64,000 nt of DNA from Collimonas fungivorans (lineage in GTDB: Bacteria; Pseudomonadota; Gammaproteobacteria; Burkholderiales; Burkholderiaceae_D), in NCBI RefSeq assembly GCF_001584145.1, contig NZ_CP013232.1:3782001-3846000 (forward strand), given 5' to 3'. The notes beneath the pieces are model-generated. The model did no database searches. It was given only the letters and a program-made list of their open reading frames with translations, and was not told where the DNA came from. Positions 17,709-28,200 of this stretch are shown piece by piece (the first letter of the stretch is position 1; each line of letters begins with the position of its first letter). The translations under genes were made by a program, and so were the position numbers.

Positions 17709-20156
17709 TCAATGACCGCTGAACAACTTCAGGATATTCTGCTTCTCGTCTTCCTGCGGATTGGTTTGCGGCACAGGCGCAGGAACAGGCGTCCCGTCCG
17801 GACCGATTTCTACTGGCGCTCCGCTCGCGCCGGCACCCAAGCCAAGCGAAGCGATGAAGCCGTTGCCCGGGGTGAAATTGTCGAAGTAAAACTCGTTGTT
17901 GATGGTGGCGACGCCGGGCGGCATAGGCATCTGGTATTCCGGCACGCCACGCAAGGCACGGCCCATGTACTCGGTCCAGATCGGCAGCGCCAGCTGGGCG
18001 CCGAATTCGCGGCTGCCCAGGCTCTTCGGCTGGTCGTAGCCCATCCAGGCCACCGCCACCAGGCTGTTCTGGTAACCGGCGAACCAGCCGTCGAAAGCAT
18101 CGTTGGTGGTGCCGGTCTTGCCGGCCAGGTCGGTGCGGCGCAGCACATTGGTGCCGGCGCCGGTGCCGCGCTGCGCCACCGATTGCAGCAAGCTGGTCAT
18201 GATGTAGCTGTTGCGCGCATCCAGCACCCGCGTCGCGTTCTGGCCGGCGACCTGCGGCTCGACCTTGGACAATACGGCGCCGCGGGAATCGGTCACTTGC
18301 GAAATCAGGTAGGGATTGACACGGTAGCCGCCATTCGCCAGCACCGCGTAGGCGCCGACCAGTTGCAGCGGCGTCACCTGCCCCGCACCTAAAGCCAAAG
18401 GCAGGTAAGGCGGGGTCTTGTCGAGATCGAAGCCGAAATGGCTGGTGACAAATTCCTGGGCGTACTTGACGCCGATCGCATCCAGCAGGCGGATCGACAC
18501 CAGGTTCTTCGAACGCTGCAAGCCGGTGCGAAGCGGCATCGGGCCGTCAGGCTGGTCGTCGTCCTTCGGTTCCCATGGTCCCTGGCCAGGCGCGCCGGGG
18601 AACGACACCGGGGCGTCGTTGATGATGGAAGCCGGGCCAAAACCCTTTTCCAGCGCGGCCGAATAGATGAACGGCTTGAAAGTCGAACCAGGCTGGCGCC
18701 AGGCTTGGGTGACGTGGTTGAATTTATTCTGGTTGAAATCGAAACCGCCGACCAGGGAACGGATGGCGCCGGTCTGCGGCGTCAGCGACACCATGGTGGC
18801 TTCGACCTGCGGCAGCTGGGTGATCTGCCAGCCCTTGGCGGCATTGATGACGCGGATCACCGAACCCTTCTGGATCTTAAGGTTCTTGCCGGCTTTTGCA
18901 CTCAAGGCCGAAGCGGCAAGACGCAATCCCTCGCCGCTGATGGTGACCACGGTATCGTTGCGCAGCATTGCCTGCACCTGCTTGGAATCAGCGCTCAACA
19001 CCACGGCGGGCAAGATGTCGTCATTGTCGGGCTTGTCTTGCAGGGCGTCTTCGATGGCCTGGTCGCGCTCGTCGCCGCCGGCCGGCAGCTCGATGGTGGC
19101 TTCCGGTCCGCGGTAGCCGTGGCGGCGGTCGTAGTCCATCACACCTTTGCGAACCGCGTCATATGCTGCCTGCTGGTCGGCGGCATTGAGGGTGGTAGTC
19201 ACGCTCAAGCCGCGCGTGTAAGTATCTTCCTTGAATTGCGCGTACAGCATCTGGCGCACCATTTCGATGGCGTACTCGGCATGCACGCTGTAGTTGTTGC
19301 CCTTGGTCTTGACCTGGATGTCTTCCGCCATGGCCTGGTCGTACTGTTCCGGGGTGATGAATCCGAGGTCGCGCATGCGTTTCAGGATGTATTCCTGGCG
19401 CACCCTGGCGCGCTTCGGATTGACCACCGGGTTGTAGGCGGAAGGCGCTTTCGGCAAACCGGCCAGCATCGCCGCCTGCGCCAGCGTGATGTCCTTCAGA
19501 TCCTTGCCGAAATAGGTGCGCGCTGCGGCGGCAAAACCAAACGAGCGCTGCCCCAGGTAGATCTGGTTCATGTAGACCTCGAGGATCTGGTCCTTGCTCA
19601 ACGCCGTCTCGATCTTGTAGGCCAGCAGGATTTCATAGATCTTGCGCGAGTAGGTTTTTTCGCTGGACAGGAAAACGTTGCGCGCCACCTGCATGGTGAT
19701 GGTGCTGGCGCCTTGCGAAGCACCGCCGTGCATGATGTCGGCCAGGCCGGCGCGCAGGATGCCGATGACATCGATGCCGCCATGCTGGTAGAAACGCGCA
19801 TCTTCGATCGCCAGCACCGCATTCTTCATGTCAGCCGGGATGTCATCCAGCTTGACCAGGCTGCGCCGCTCCTCGCCGAACTCGCCGATCAGGACGTGGT
19901 CGGCGGTGTAGATGCGCAGCGGCACCTTCGGCCTGTAGTCGGTGATTGCGTCCAGCGCCGGCAGCTGCGGCGTCATGACCACCAGCGCATATGTCACCAG
20001 CAAACCGGCTATCACCACGCCGGCCAGGACCAGGCCGCCGATGGTGAGCAACAGTGCGTGCGCCACGCTGCCCTTGCCGTTTTTACGGGCCTGGCCAGAA
20101 CGGGACTTGTTTCCGAACCTGTTTGTATCTTGCTGGGTTTTCTTTGTTGATGACAT
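17709..20156 (-). CDS. mrcA: Penicillin-binding protein 1A (bifunctional peptidoglycan synthase)
   Basis: 815 aa. A basic cytoplasmic tail and one membrane segment (about 33-60), then the GT51 transglycosylase with Glu118 in EDARFYQHGG and the GASTITMQ motif (149-156), an OB-like insert (about 340-460), and the transpeptidase with S491-TFK494, S548-K-N550 and K679-T-G681. It polymerises and cross-links peptidoglycan at the outer face of the inner membrane. Catalytic residues of both activities are intact. It is flanked by an unrelated hydrolase rather than the pil genes that often neighbour mrcA. Confidence 0.96.
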   Translation of the reverse strand: MSSTKKTQQDTNRFGNKSRSGQARKNGKGSVAHALLLTIGGLVLAGVVIAGLLVTYALVVMTPQLPALDAITDYRPKVPLRIYTADHVLIGEFGEERRSLVKLDDIPADMKNAVLAIEDARFYQHGGIDVIGILRAGLADIMHGGASQGASTITMQVARNVFLSSEKTYSRKIYEILLAYKIETALSKDQILEVYMNQIYLGQRSFGFAAAARTYFGKDLKDITLAQAAMLAGLPKAPSAYNPVVNPKRARVRQEYILKRMRDLGFITPEQYDQAMAEDIQVKTKGNNYSVHAEYAIEMVRQMLYAQFKEDTYTRGLSVTTTLNAADQQAAYDAVRKGVMDYDRRHGYRGPEATIELPAGGDERDQAIEDALQDKPDNDDILPAVVLSADSKQVQAMLRNDTVVTISGEGLRLAASALSAKAGKNLKIQKGSVIRVINAAKGWQITQLPQVEATMVSLTPQTGAIRSLVGGFDFNQNKFNHVTQAWRQPGSTFKPFIYSAALEKGFGPASIINDAPVSFPGAPGQGPWEPKDDDQPDGPMPLRTGLQRSKNLVSIRLLDAIGVKYAQEFVTSHFGFDLDKTPPYLPLALGAGQVTPLQLVGAYAVLANGGYRVNPYLISQVTDSRGAVLSKVEPQVAGQNATRVLDARNSYIMTSLLQSVAQRGTGAGTNVLRRTDLAGKTGTTNDAFDGWFAGYQNSLVAVAWMGYDQPKSLGSREFGAQLALPIWTEYMGRALRGVPEYQMPMPPGVATINNEFYFDNFTPGNGFIASLGLGAGASGAPVEIGPDGTPVPAPVPQTNPQEDEKQNILKLFSGH

Positions 20157-20218
20157 AGCAATATTCGAGGGAAATAGCCCTGTATCCTACAACATGCCGG
20201 GGATCGGACCTCGAATGG

Positions 20219-21058
20219 CTACGAATTGTTACGAATCGATGGCCCGGGAGCCCGCTGCCCCAGCAGGGATTGGATCATCTGACGCGTGGTGGCCGCCGCC
20301 AGTTCCGGCGTTTCCATCGGAAACAGGTGGCCGCCGGGAATTTGCCTGAAATATTTGCCGACCAGGCGCTCGGTGGCATCCAGCCCGGCCTGCCGGCATT
20401 CGACCGAATCGACGCCGCCGACAAAACCGATAGGCACCGGGAAACCGCCTTTCAACACATTGCCCATGTCGTGCGGCAGGGTCCGGTAGACGGCGGTTTC
20501 GATATCGCGCCGGAAACGCAGGACCACATTGCCCCGCTCTTCTTCCAGTCCGTAGGTGATGTAGTCGCGCAAGACTTCAGGCGCCCAGCTGGCGAATACC
20601 TGCTTGCCGGCGAAATGCTGGTAGGCCGCCTCCGCGCTGGGCCACAGGTTGCGCCGCTTCACCGAAAACCGCGCTTGCGAGACCCGCTTGTCCAGCCCCA
20701 GCGCCTTGGCGCCGCGCAGCAGGCTGGCGCGCCAGCCGACCACCACCGGCGTGTCCAGCATCACCACGCAGCTGACCAGGTCGGGACGCTGCTGCGCCGC
20801 CAGCAAAGCCAGGCCGCCGCCCATCGAGTGGCCGACCAGGATCACCGGCTCGGCATAACGCGCCGCCAGCTCGTCGATCAGCTCCTGCACCAGCGCCGGC
20901 CAGCCGTCTGTGACCGGGTATTTCGGATTATGGGCGTGGATGTCGAGCGAACGCACGTCGTAGTCGTGGCCGAGGAAGTCAAGGAACTGGCGGTAAGTCC
21001 CCGCCGGAAAACTGTTGCCGTGGATGAAGTGCAAAATCGGATGCATAGCGTGTTTCAT
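20219..21058 (-). CDS. Alpha/beta hydrolase
   Basis: 279 aa from the ATG at 21058; an ATG at 21094 is also open, without a better ribosome-binding site. The fold is clear: oxyanion strand HFIHGNSFPAGTY, nucleophile elbow GHSMGG (Ser78), and a late His in GGHLFP. The substrate is unknown; length and motif fit esterases and haloperoxidase-like enzymes. It is monocistronic, between mrcA and comEC. Confidence 0.8.
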   Translation of the reverse strand: MKHAMHPILHFIHGNSFPAGTYRQFLDFLGHDYDVRSLDIHAHNPKYPVTDGWPALVQELIDELAARYAEPVILVGHSMGGGLALLAAQQRPDLVSCVVMLDTPVVVGWRASLLRGAKALGLDKRVSQARFSVKRRNLWPSAEAAYQHFAGKQVFASWAPEVLRDYITYGLEEERGNVVLRFRRDIETAVYRTLPHDMGNVLKGGFPVPIGFVGGVDSVECRQAGLDATERLVGKYFRQIPGGHLFPMETPELAAATTRQMIQSLLGQRAPGPSIRNNS

Positions 21059-21193
21059 GAATAAAACAGAAAACCTGTCTTGATGGGGTCTCATTTAAAA
21101 CCGAAAGTAGCCATGTTCCAAAGGGAATTTTAGAGCTTGCGCTCAGGACTGGAGAAAAAAAACCGGCATGGAATTCCTGTTTTACCGGGCAGG

Positions 21194-23629
21194 TCAGCGG
21201 CCGTACCAGTAGCGCCGGTGCCGGTTCCTGTATGTATCGACGCTGACGGCATCGCCGAATTTCAGCAAAATTGCACCGCCTGTGTCGTTGCGCAGATTGG
21301 TGCTTCCCAATGCCTGGTAACGTTCCAGGATTTGCTGTTTCGGATGGCGGAAACGATTGCGGTAGCCAACCTGGAACAGGACGATTTGCGGATCGACGGC
21401 AGCCAGGAACGCGGCTGTCGACGACGTGCCGCTGCCGTGATGCGGCGCCAGCAGCACGGTCGATTTCAGTTGACCGGCATGGCTGGCGAGCAGCTGTTTT
21501 TCCTGCGCCGCTTCGATATCGCCCGGCAGTAACACCGTATGCTGGCCGTGGCTGATCTTGAGCGTGCAGCTGACCGTATTCGCCTTGGTTTTGGCAACGG
21601 TCGCCGGCGTCGCCGATGCCGGATACTGCCCAATATCCGGATACAGCATTTCGAATTTCACGCTGCCCCACTGCCACGCCTGGCCGCTATGGCAACGCTG
21701 GTGCACGGCTGCGGCCCTGGCGATAGCATGGTCCGGCGCCAGCGAGGAATATACCTTGGCCACCTTGATGCTGGCCATGACCGACAGGGCGCCGCCGGAA
21801 TGATCATTATCGGCATGCGACACAATCAGCGCATCCAGCGCAGCGATGCCGCGCGCCCTCAGGTAAGGCACGATGATGCGGCTGCCGGCATCCGATGCCG
21901 GTGAATAATAGGGCCCGCTGTCGTACAGCAAACGGTGCTCGGCGGTCTCCACCAATACCGCCATGCCCTGGCCGACATCGAGCGCCGTGACCCACATTTC
22001 TCCTGGTGCGGGACGGCTGCCGTGATCCAGCAGCAGCGGCAGCCAGCCGGCCAGCGCCAGCCAGCGCAACGGCCATCCGCGCGGCGCCAGCAGCCAAAGG
22101 GTGGCCAGCAGCGCCAGCGCAAAAGTCCACGCTTGCGGCAGCGGCGCCTGCCATACCGCAAACGGCAACAGGCTCAGCCAGTTCAGGAACAGCGCCAGCT
22201 GCTCCACCAGGACATGGGCGCCGCGCCACAGCCAGGTCGATAGCGGCACCGGCAGCAGACCGGCGATCAAGGTCAGCGGCGTCACCGCCAGGCCAATCAG
22301 CGGAATCGCCAGCGCATTGGCGAGCGGGCCGATCAGCGAAACGCGGCCGAACAGCAAGGCCGTCAGCGGCAGCAAGCCGATCGTCACCGCATACTGGGTG
22401 GAGCCGGCCGCTTTCAAATTTTTCCGCCAGCGCGTCAGCCACGACTGGTTCTCGGCCGGAGCGGCCAGGCTGCGGCCGACGCTGGTGTACAGGATCACGC
22501 CGACCGCGCAGAAAGACAGCCAGAATCCCGGCCACAGCAACGCCCAGGGATCGGCCAGCAAGACCGCCGCCAGCGCCGCGCACAACACATGCGAGACACT
22601 GGCGATGCGTCCGCTCCACAAGGCCAGCGCCACCACCAGCAGCATGTACAAGGTGCGCTGCGCGGGTATGCCGAAACCGGCCAGCGCGACATAACACAGG
22701 GCCGCCAGCGCGCCGCCCAGCGCCGCCGCTTTTTGCGCCGGCAGCAGTAGCGGCAAGGCTGCAGCGGTAAAAAAGGAACGGCGCCACAGCGCCGCCGTGA
22801 TGGCGGCGAACATGCCGGCAATCATCGTGATGTGCAAGCCGGAAATGGCGACCAGGTGACTGATGCCGGTACGGTTGAACACTTCCCAATCGGATTGCTC
22901 TATCGCGCGCTGGTCGCCTACCGCCAGCGCCACCAGCACGCCGGCATAACGATGTTCGGGCAAGGCTTGCAAGATCCGGTCACGCAGGCGGCTGCGCAGC
23001 ACTTCGACCAGGTTGCCCGGACTGAACACAAACGCCTGCAGCTGCCGGTTCTGCTGGTTGGAACGGACATAGCCGGTAGCGCGCAGGTTGCGTTCCAGCA
23101 GCCATGCCTCATAGTCGAACCCGTGGGGATTGGCATTACCGTGCGGACGCTTCAGGCGCACCGTCAACTGCCAGCGCGCACCAGCCCCCACCCGGGGCTG
23201 TTCACCGTTTTCCGCCTGGTACCAGCCCAGCGCCAGGCGTCGCGGAACAGGTGGTGGTTCGCCACTCGGCGCTCCTCCATCCTGATCCAGCACTTTTTCC
23301 ACGGCAAAAGTAAAACGGACGCCGCTCTCCGAATATGAGGGCAAGCTGTCGACCGTACCGATCACGGTGATATCGCGCCCCTCCCATGCCGGCGGCAATT
23401 CATTCCTCAAATAATATTGTGCGAACAATCCGGCCCAGGCAAAACCGAACAGGGCGCCGGCCAGCACGCAGGCAGCCGATCTGAAATACGGACCAGGGAT
23501 TTTGCGAGAAATCGCCAGCAGCACCGGCCCCAAGGCCAATAAGCCGCACAGCAGCCAGACCGCGGGCAATACCGCCAGGGTTTGCAAAAAGCCAACACCA
23601 AGGACAAAACCGATAACGGCGCTGCGCAT
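21194..23629 (-). CDS. comEC: DNA internalisation channel ComEC/Rec2
   Basis: 811 aa with the three family parts in order: N-terminal DUF4131 region after two membrane helices, the multi-helix competence domain (about 220-500, with GISHLVAISGLHITMIAGM), and a C-terminal metallo-beta-lactamase-like domain (from about 540; SHADNDHSGG and LLAPHHGSGTSS). It carries one strand of incoming DNA across the inner membrane and suggests a capacity for natural transformation. No other com genes are in the window. It sits 17 bp downstream of tatD on the same strand. Confidence 0.94.
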   Translation of the reverse strand: MRSAVIGFVLGVGFLQTLAVLPAVWLLCGLLALGPVLLAISRKIPGPYFRSAACVLAGALFGFAWAGLFAQYYLRNELPPAWEGRDITVIGTVDSLPSYSESGVRFTFAVEKVLDQDGGAPSGEPPPVPRRLALGWYQAENGEQPRVGAGARWQLTVRLKRPHGNANPHGFDYEAWLLERNLRATGYVRSNQQNRQLQAFVFSPGNLVEVLRSRLRDRILQALPEHRYAGVLVALAVGDQRAIEQSDWEVFNRTGISHLVAISGLHITMIAGMFAAITAALWRRSFFTAAALPLLLPAQKAAALGGALAALCYVALAGFGIPAQRTLYMLLVVALALWSGRIASVSHVLCAALAAVLLADPWALLWPGFWLSFCAVGVILYTSVGRSLAAPAENQSWLTRWRKNLKAAGSTQYAVTIGLLPLTALLFGRVSLIGPLANALAIPLIGLAVTPLTLIAGLLPVPLSTWLWRGAHVLVEQLALFLNWLSLLPFAVWQAPLPQAWTFALALLATLWLLAPRGWPLRWLALAGWLPLLLDHGSRPAPGEMWVTALDVGQGMAVLVETAEHRLLYDSGPYYSPASDAGSRIIVPYLRARGIAALDALIVSHADNDHSGGALSVMASIKVAKVYSSLAPDHAIARAAAVHQRCHSGQAWQWGSVKFEMLYPDIGQYPASATPATVAKTKANTVSCTLKISHGQHTVLLPGDIEAAQEKQLLASHAGQLKSTVLLAPHHGSGTSSTAAFLAAVDPQIVLFQVGYRNRFRHPKQQILERYQALGSTNLRNDTGGAILLKFGDAVSVDTYRNRHRRYWYGR

Positions 23630-23645
23630 GCCCGCAGCGTGCTGA

Positions 23646-24455
23646 TTAAGCCAGAGCCGCCAGGCGCGGCAAAGCAGCGCGGGCGTTATCGGCTGTCGCC
23701 TGCGCCAGTTCAGGCACAGCCATTCCGCGCAGCTCGGCCAGCACGGCGCCGATGCGGGGAACCTGCTGAGGCTGGTTGATCGGCCGACTGAGTTCCGAAT
23801 GCAGCCAGGCCGGCGACATGTCGGGCGCGTCGGTCTCCAGCACCAGCGCTGCCAGCGGCAGCTGGACCGCCAGCCGGCGGATCTGCAAAGCGCGGGTAAA
23901 CGTCATGGCACCGCCAAAACCGAGCCGGAAGCCAAGCCCGATGAAGGCTTCGGCCTGCTGGAAACTGCCGTTGAAAGCATGGGCGATGCCACCCTGCACC
24001 TTGATCCGGCGCAAATGCTTGAGCAGGATGTCCTGCGAGCGGCGCACATGGAGCAGCACCGGCAGGTCGAATTCGCGCGCCAGCTTCAATTGTTCGACGT
24101 AGAAATGCTCCTGCTTTTCGCGATTGGGCCCGCTATCCATGCCCGGAACAAAAAAATCGAGGCCGATTTCGCCTATCGCCACAAAACGCGGATCGCCCAT
24201 TGCCGCGGCGATCGCCGTGCGCAGCGCCAGCAAATCGGCTTCCTCGGCCTGCGGCACGTAGAGCGGATGTATGCCGAGCGCATAAGTGCAATTCGGCAGT
24301 TGTCCGGCCAGCGTCGCGACCGTGGCGAAATTGGCGCGTTCGACCGCCGGGATCACAATCCAGGCTACACCCTGCTGCGCCGCCGCTGCCGCCGCTTGCG
24401 CCTGTCCACCGCCGAATTCGGCAGCGTCAAGATGGCAGTGGGTATCTATCCACAT
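23646..24455 (-). CDS. tatD: TatD family metal-dependent hydrolase (DNase)
   Basis: 269 aa from the ATG at 24455, which gives the family start MWIDTHCHLDAAEF; a longer frame to 24581 only adds unrelated residues. Metal ligands His6 and His8 are followed by GEIGLDFF, HVRR, HAFNGS and LVLETDAPD, the usual TatD ligand string. These enzymes are 3'-5' nucleases acting on single-stranded or damaged DNA; despite the name they are not needed for Tat export. Just upstream of comEC, so probably cotranscribed. Confidence 0.93.
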   Translation of the reverse strand: MWIDTHCHLDAAEFGGGQAQAAAAAAQQGVAWIVIPAVERANFATVATLAGQLPNCTYALGIHPLYVPQAEEADLLALRTAIAAAMGDPRFVAIGEIGLDFFVPGMDSGPNREKQEHFYVEQLKLAREFDLPVLLHVRRSQDILLKHLRRIKVQGGIAHAFNGSFQQAEAFIGLGFRLGFGGAMTFTRALQIRRLAVQLPLAALVLETDAPDMSPAWLHSELSRPINQPQQVPRIGAVLAELRGMAVPELAQATADNARAALPRLAALA

Positions 24456-24615
24456 CGTATCCACATCGGCAGGTCTTTTCAAAAGAGATTGATAGATTGC
24501 CATCCTAGCATGGGCAAACATTGCCTTGCATAAGCATGCGGATAAACAATCCCCTCGTTCCGGCCCAGAGCCTGATAACATGATGCCAAAAAGTATTTGT
24601 TAGAAAGCAATGTAG

Positions 24616-25605
24616 ATGTCCAAACCGTCCACCCCGTTCGACCAGCGTGAATTCCGCAATGCGCTGGGAACCTTCACCACCGGCGTCACCATCATTACCG
24701 CCTGCCAGGCCGACGGCAAGCTGGTCGGCGTTACCGCCAACAGCTTCAATTCGGTCTCGCTCGATCCGCCGCTGGTGTTGTGGAGCTTGTCCAAATCCTC
24801 GAACAGCCTGGCAGCCTTCGAAGCCGCCGAATACTGGGCGGTGCATATCCTGTCGCACGACCAGGACCAGCTGGCCACCCATTTCAGCAAACGCGCGCAC
24901 GACAAATTCGCCGGCCTCGACCTCGAAACCGGCATGGGCGGCGCGCCGCTGCTGGACGGCTGCACCACCCGCATGCAATGCAAGACCGCCTACCGCTATG
25001 ATGGCGGCGACCATATCATCATGGTCGGCGAAGTCATGCATTTCGAACACTCCGACATCGCTCCCCTGGTGTACCAGCGCGGCAATTACGCCGTCGCCAC
25101 CCGCAAGGAACTGGCCGATGAAGCCGAAGCCCTGATCAAGGCCACCGCCGCTTCCGACAGCTTCGATGAAAACTCGATGAGCTACCTGCTCGGCAGCGCT
25201 TATTTCCATCTGTACGGGAAACTGCGCGAATTCGGCGCCCTGCAAGGCTTGAACGACGCCGAATTCTTCGTGCTCAACACGCTGGCCGCCCGCAACGGCC
25301 GCAGCCTGGCGGAACTGAACCGCCTGTTCGTGTATGCCGGCCATACGCCGCTGATCAATGTGCTGGACGACATGACCGCGCGCGGCTTGCTGCAAGTAGT
25401 GGTAGACCAGGGCGAGCGCACCGAGCGCGGGCTGTTTTACCTGACCGCCATGGGCCAGGCCATGGCACAGGAAATCGCCAACGCCGGCAAAAAAACCGAA
25501 CTGGCTTTGCTAGGCAGCCTGGGCGCGGTCGACACCATCGCCTTGCGCACGCTGCTGCGGCGTTTCATCACGCTTACCGACGACGGCAAGCTGCCGGGCG
25601 AATAA
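24616..25605 (+). CDS. Flavin reductase fused to a winged-helix (MarR-like) domain
   Basis: 329 aa. Residues 1-165 form a HpaC-type flavin reductase (FRNALGTFTTGVTIIT, VTANSFNSVSLDPPLVLWSLSKSS), which supplies reduced FMN/FAD to a partner monooxygenase. Residues about 190-325 look like a winged helix (LNDAEFFVLNTLAARNGRSLAELNRL, then NVLDDMTARGLLQV). The same layout occurs in the reductase C1 of Acinetobacter 4-hydroxyphenylacetate hydroxylase, whose C-domain senses the substrate. No monooxygenase gene is adjacent, which is odd. It precedes a LysR gene and a transporter-amidase group on the same strand. Confidence 0.83.
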   Translation: MSKPSTPFDQREFRNALGTFTTGVTIITACQADGKLVGVTANSFNSVSLDPPLVLWSLSKSSNSLAAFEAAEYWAVHILSHDQDQLATHFSKRAHDKFAGLDLETGMGGAPLLDGCTTRMQCKTAYRYDGGDHIIMVGEVMHFEHSDIAPLVYQRGNYAVATRKELADEAEALIKATAASDSFDENSMSYLLGSAYFHLYGKLREFGALQGLNDAEFFVLNTLAARNGRSLAELNRLFVYAGHTPLINVLDDMTARGLLQVVVDQGERTERGLFYLTAMGQAMAQEIANAGKKTELALLGSLGAVDTIALRTLLRRFITLTDDGKLPGE

Positions 25606-25667
25606 GCTGCCGGCACGGCGGCGATGCGCTACACTGGAACCTCACTGATGGATTGCCGACGGCACCG

Positions 25668-26618
25668 ATGAACATTCGCTTCCTCGAAACCTTCGTCTGG
25701 CTGGCGAAATTGAAAAACTTCCGGCTGACGGCGGAAAAACTGCACACTACCCAGGCCGCGGTATCCAGCCGCATCGCCACGCTGGAGCAGGATTTCGGCG
25801 TGCGCCTGTTCGACCGCGGTGCGCGCGAGGTAGCCCTGACCACCGACGGCAGCAAAGCGCTGGTGTATGCAGAACGCATCGTCAAGCTGATGCGCGAAAT
25901 GAAGGACGACATGTCGGCGCGCGACAACTATTCCGGCGTGCTGCGCATAGGCGTGATCGAATCGATCGTGCACAGCTGGTTCCCGGACTTGATCGGCCGC
26001 ATCCACAAGCTGTTTCCGCAGCTGGAAATCGAAATCGCCAGCGACACCACCATCCACCTGCGCGAGCAGTTCAGCAAGGGCGACCTCGACCTGGTGCTGC
26101 AGGCGGAACCGGTGATCGCGCCCAACATCCGCAACCTCAAGCTGTGCGAACTGCCGATGCGCTGGGTCGGCAGCAGCAAGCTGGAGATCGGCAACGAAAC
26201 CCTGAGCCTGTCGGACCTGGCGGCCTTCCCGCTGGTCAGCTTCGCCCGCAATTCCGGGCCGCACACCATCATCGAGCAGCTGTTCTCCAACAGCGAGCGC
26301 GGTTCGCTGCACATCAACTGCATCACTTCGGTGGCGACCATGATACGGCTAGTCAGCGACGGTTTCGGCGTCGCCGTGGTGCCGCCGGCGATCATCCAGC
26401 GCGAGCTCAACGACGGCAGCCTGCAGCTGCTGCGCGTGGATGCCGATTTCCCGGCCCTGCTGCTGATGGCCTCATTCCGCAACGACCCGGAAAACGCCCT
26501 GACCGAGACTATCGCCAGCATTGCCCAGGAAACAGCCTCCGAATTCGCACTGAATTGGGGCCCGGAAATCGCCCGGTTGCCTGCCGGACCGCTGGAACTG
26601 CCCTTTCCGCCGGCCTGA
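25668..26618 (+). CDS. LysR-family transcriptional regulator
   Basis: 316 aa from the ATG at 25668 (MNIRFLETFVWLAKLKNF), preferred over an in-frame TTG at 25653. The N-terminal winged helix (about 1-60, with TTQAAVSSRIATLEQDFGVRLFDR) is followed by the two-lobed ligand-binding domain. Located 62 bp after the flavin-reductase fusion and 228 bp before the MFS gene. In this position it most likely controls one or both; the inducer is unknown. Confidence 0.88.
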   Translation: MNIRFLETFVWLAKLKNFRLTAEKLHTTQAAVSSRIATLEQDFGVRLFDRGAREVALTTDGSKALVYAERIVKLMREMKDDMSARDNYSGVLRIGVIESIVHSWFPDLIGRIHKLFPQLEIEIASDTTIHLREQFSKGDLDLVLQAEPVIAPNIRNLKLCELPMRWVGSSKLEIGNETLSLSDLAAFPLVSFARNSGPHTIIEQLFSNSERGSLHINCITSVATMIRLVSDGFGVAVVPPAIIQRELNDGSLQLLRVDADFPALLLMASFRNDPENALTETIASIAQETASEFALNWGPEIARLPAGPLELPFPPA

Positions 26619-26846
26619 CCACAGCTGGCACCATTTGCGCGCACAGGCTTTCCAGGCGCCCCACTTTTGCTCATAAGATTTTCCAATCAATCGCGCTGAG
26701 AATTTCTTGTTGGACAGCTGCCGGCCGGCTGCGCATACTCGATTCATCCGGCGGCCAGTCCTGGCTGCCGGTGACGGACGCCAGAGAAGCGCCGCGCTAT
26801 CCTTCGCCAGCCATGGCGGAGCAAATCTATTTCCGGGTGACATCAT

Positions 26847-28133
26847 ATGAGCAACAACCTCAACATAGCGCCGGACGCGCTGGAAGCGACCTACAAGAAA
26901 ATCGCCTGGCGCCTGATCCCCTTCCTGGTCTTCTTGTTCGTCCTGGCCTGGATCGATCGCGTCAACGTCGGTTTCGCCAAGCTGCAAATGTTGCAAGACC
27001 TGCAGTTCAGCGAAGCGGTCTACGGTCTCGGCGCCGGCATCTTTTTCATCGGTTATTTCCTGTTCGAAGTGCCAAGCAACCTGCTGCTGGAAAAAATCGG
27101 CGCCCGCAAGACCCTGGCCCGCATCACTATCCTGTGGGGGCTGACCTCGATGGCGATGGTGTATGTCAAGACGCCGGCCACTTTCTATGTGATCCGTTTT
27201 TTCCTGGGCGTGTTCGAAGCCGGCTTCTTCCCTGGCGTGGTGCTGTACCTGACCTACTGGTTCCCGGCCGCCAAGCGGGCCCGCGTCAACGGCTTGTTCA
27301 TGACCTCGTTCGCGATCGCCGGCGTGGTGGGCGGGCCGGTCGCCGGTTTCATCATGAGCCGCATGGATGGCGTCGGCCATTACGCCAACTGGCAATGGCT
27401 GTTCCTGCTGGAAGGCATCCCGTCGGTGCTGGCCGGCATCGCGGTGCTGCTGTACCTGCCGGAAAAGCCGGCCAACGCAAAATGGTTGAGCCTGCCTGAA
27501 CAACAGGCCGTAAGCAAGGCGCTAGCGGCGGAAAACCATGACCACAAACACGCCTCCCTGCGCGACGCCTGCCGCAACTACCGGGTCTGGATCTGCGCCG
27601 CGGTGTATTTCTGCGTGGTCAGCGGCAATGCCACGATCGCCTTCTGGTCGCCGTCCATCATCAAGGAAATCGGCGTGGCCGGCAACCTGCAGATCGGCCT
27701 GATCTCGGCAGTGCCTTTCCTGGCGGGCACCATCGCCATGATCTGGAACGGCATCCACTCTGACCGCAGCGGCGAGCGGCGCCTGCACTGCGCCATGGCG
27801 ACGCTGGTAGCCAGCATCGGCCTGATACTGACCGGCTTTTTCATCGGCAATGCAGTGCTGGCGCTGTGTGCCCTGACCCTGGCGGCAGTCGGCATCCTGG
27901 CAGCATTCCCGGTGTTCTGGTCGATTCCTGCCGCATTCCTGACCGGCACCGCGGCCGCCGGCGGCATTGCGCTGATCAATTCGATCGGCAACCTGGCCGG
28001 TTTCGCTGCGCCTTACCTGATCGGCTCGCTGAAAACCACTACCGGCAGCGTCGCCTCCGGTTTGTATTTCGTCGCCGCGCTGGAATTTTGCGCGACGATC
28101 CTGGTCTTGCTGTTCATCAAAAAAGTTCGCTAA
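26847..28133 (+). CDS. MFS transporter, anion:cation symporter (ACS) family
   Basis: 428 aa with about 12 membrane segments. Family landmarks: RLIPFLVFLFVLAWIDRVNVGFAKL in helix 1, FFIGYFLFEVPSNLLLEKIGAR in helices 2-3, and GVFEAGFFPGVVLYLTYWFP in helix 4. Relatives import phthalate, glucarate, galactonate, tartrate and other organic anions with protons. It starts the run MFS, DUF2848, amidase, with gaps of 67 and 43 bp, so these are likely one transcript. Confidence 0.87.
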   Translation: MSNNLNIAPDALEATYKKIAWRLIPFLVFLFVLAWIDRVNVGFAKLQMLQDLQFSEAVYGLGAGIFFIGYFLFEVPSNLLLEKIGARKTLARITILWGLTSMAMVYVKTPATFYVIRFFLGVFEAGFFPGVVLYLTYWFPAAKRARVNGLFMTSFAIAGVVGGPVAGFIMSRMDGVGHYANWQWLFLLEGIPSVLAGIAVLLYLPEKPANAKWLSLPEQQAVSKALAAENHDHKHASLRDACRNYRVWICAAVYFCVVSGNATIAFWSPSIIKEIGVAGNLQIGLISAVPFLAGTIAMIWNGIHSDRSGERRLHCAMATLVASIGLILTGFFIGNAVLALCALTLAAVGILAAFPVFWSIPAAFLTGTAAAGGIALINSIGNLAGFAAPYLIGSLKTTTGSVASGLYFVAALEFCATILVLLFIKKVR

Positions 28134-28200
28134 TCCCTAACTCTCCATTCACCGGCGCCGGGGCTTTCCGCCGGCTGCCTTCTTTAAAGCTGGAACCATC

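Noticed and set aside
18438..20150. Plus-strand open frame of 570 codons opposite mrcA
   Set aside because: Shadow; PBP1A motifs on the other strand are complete.
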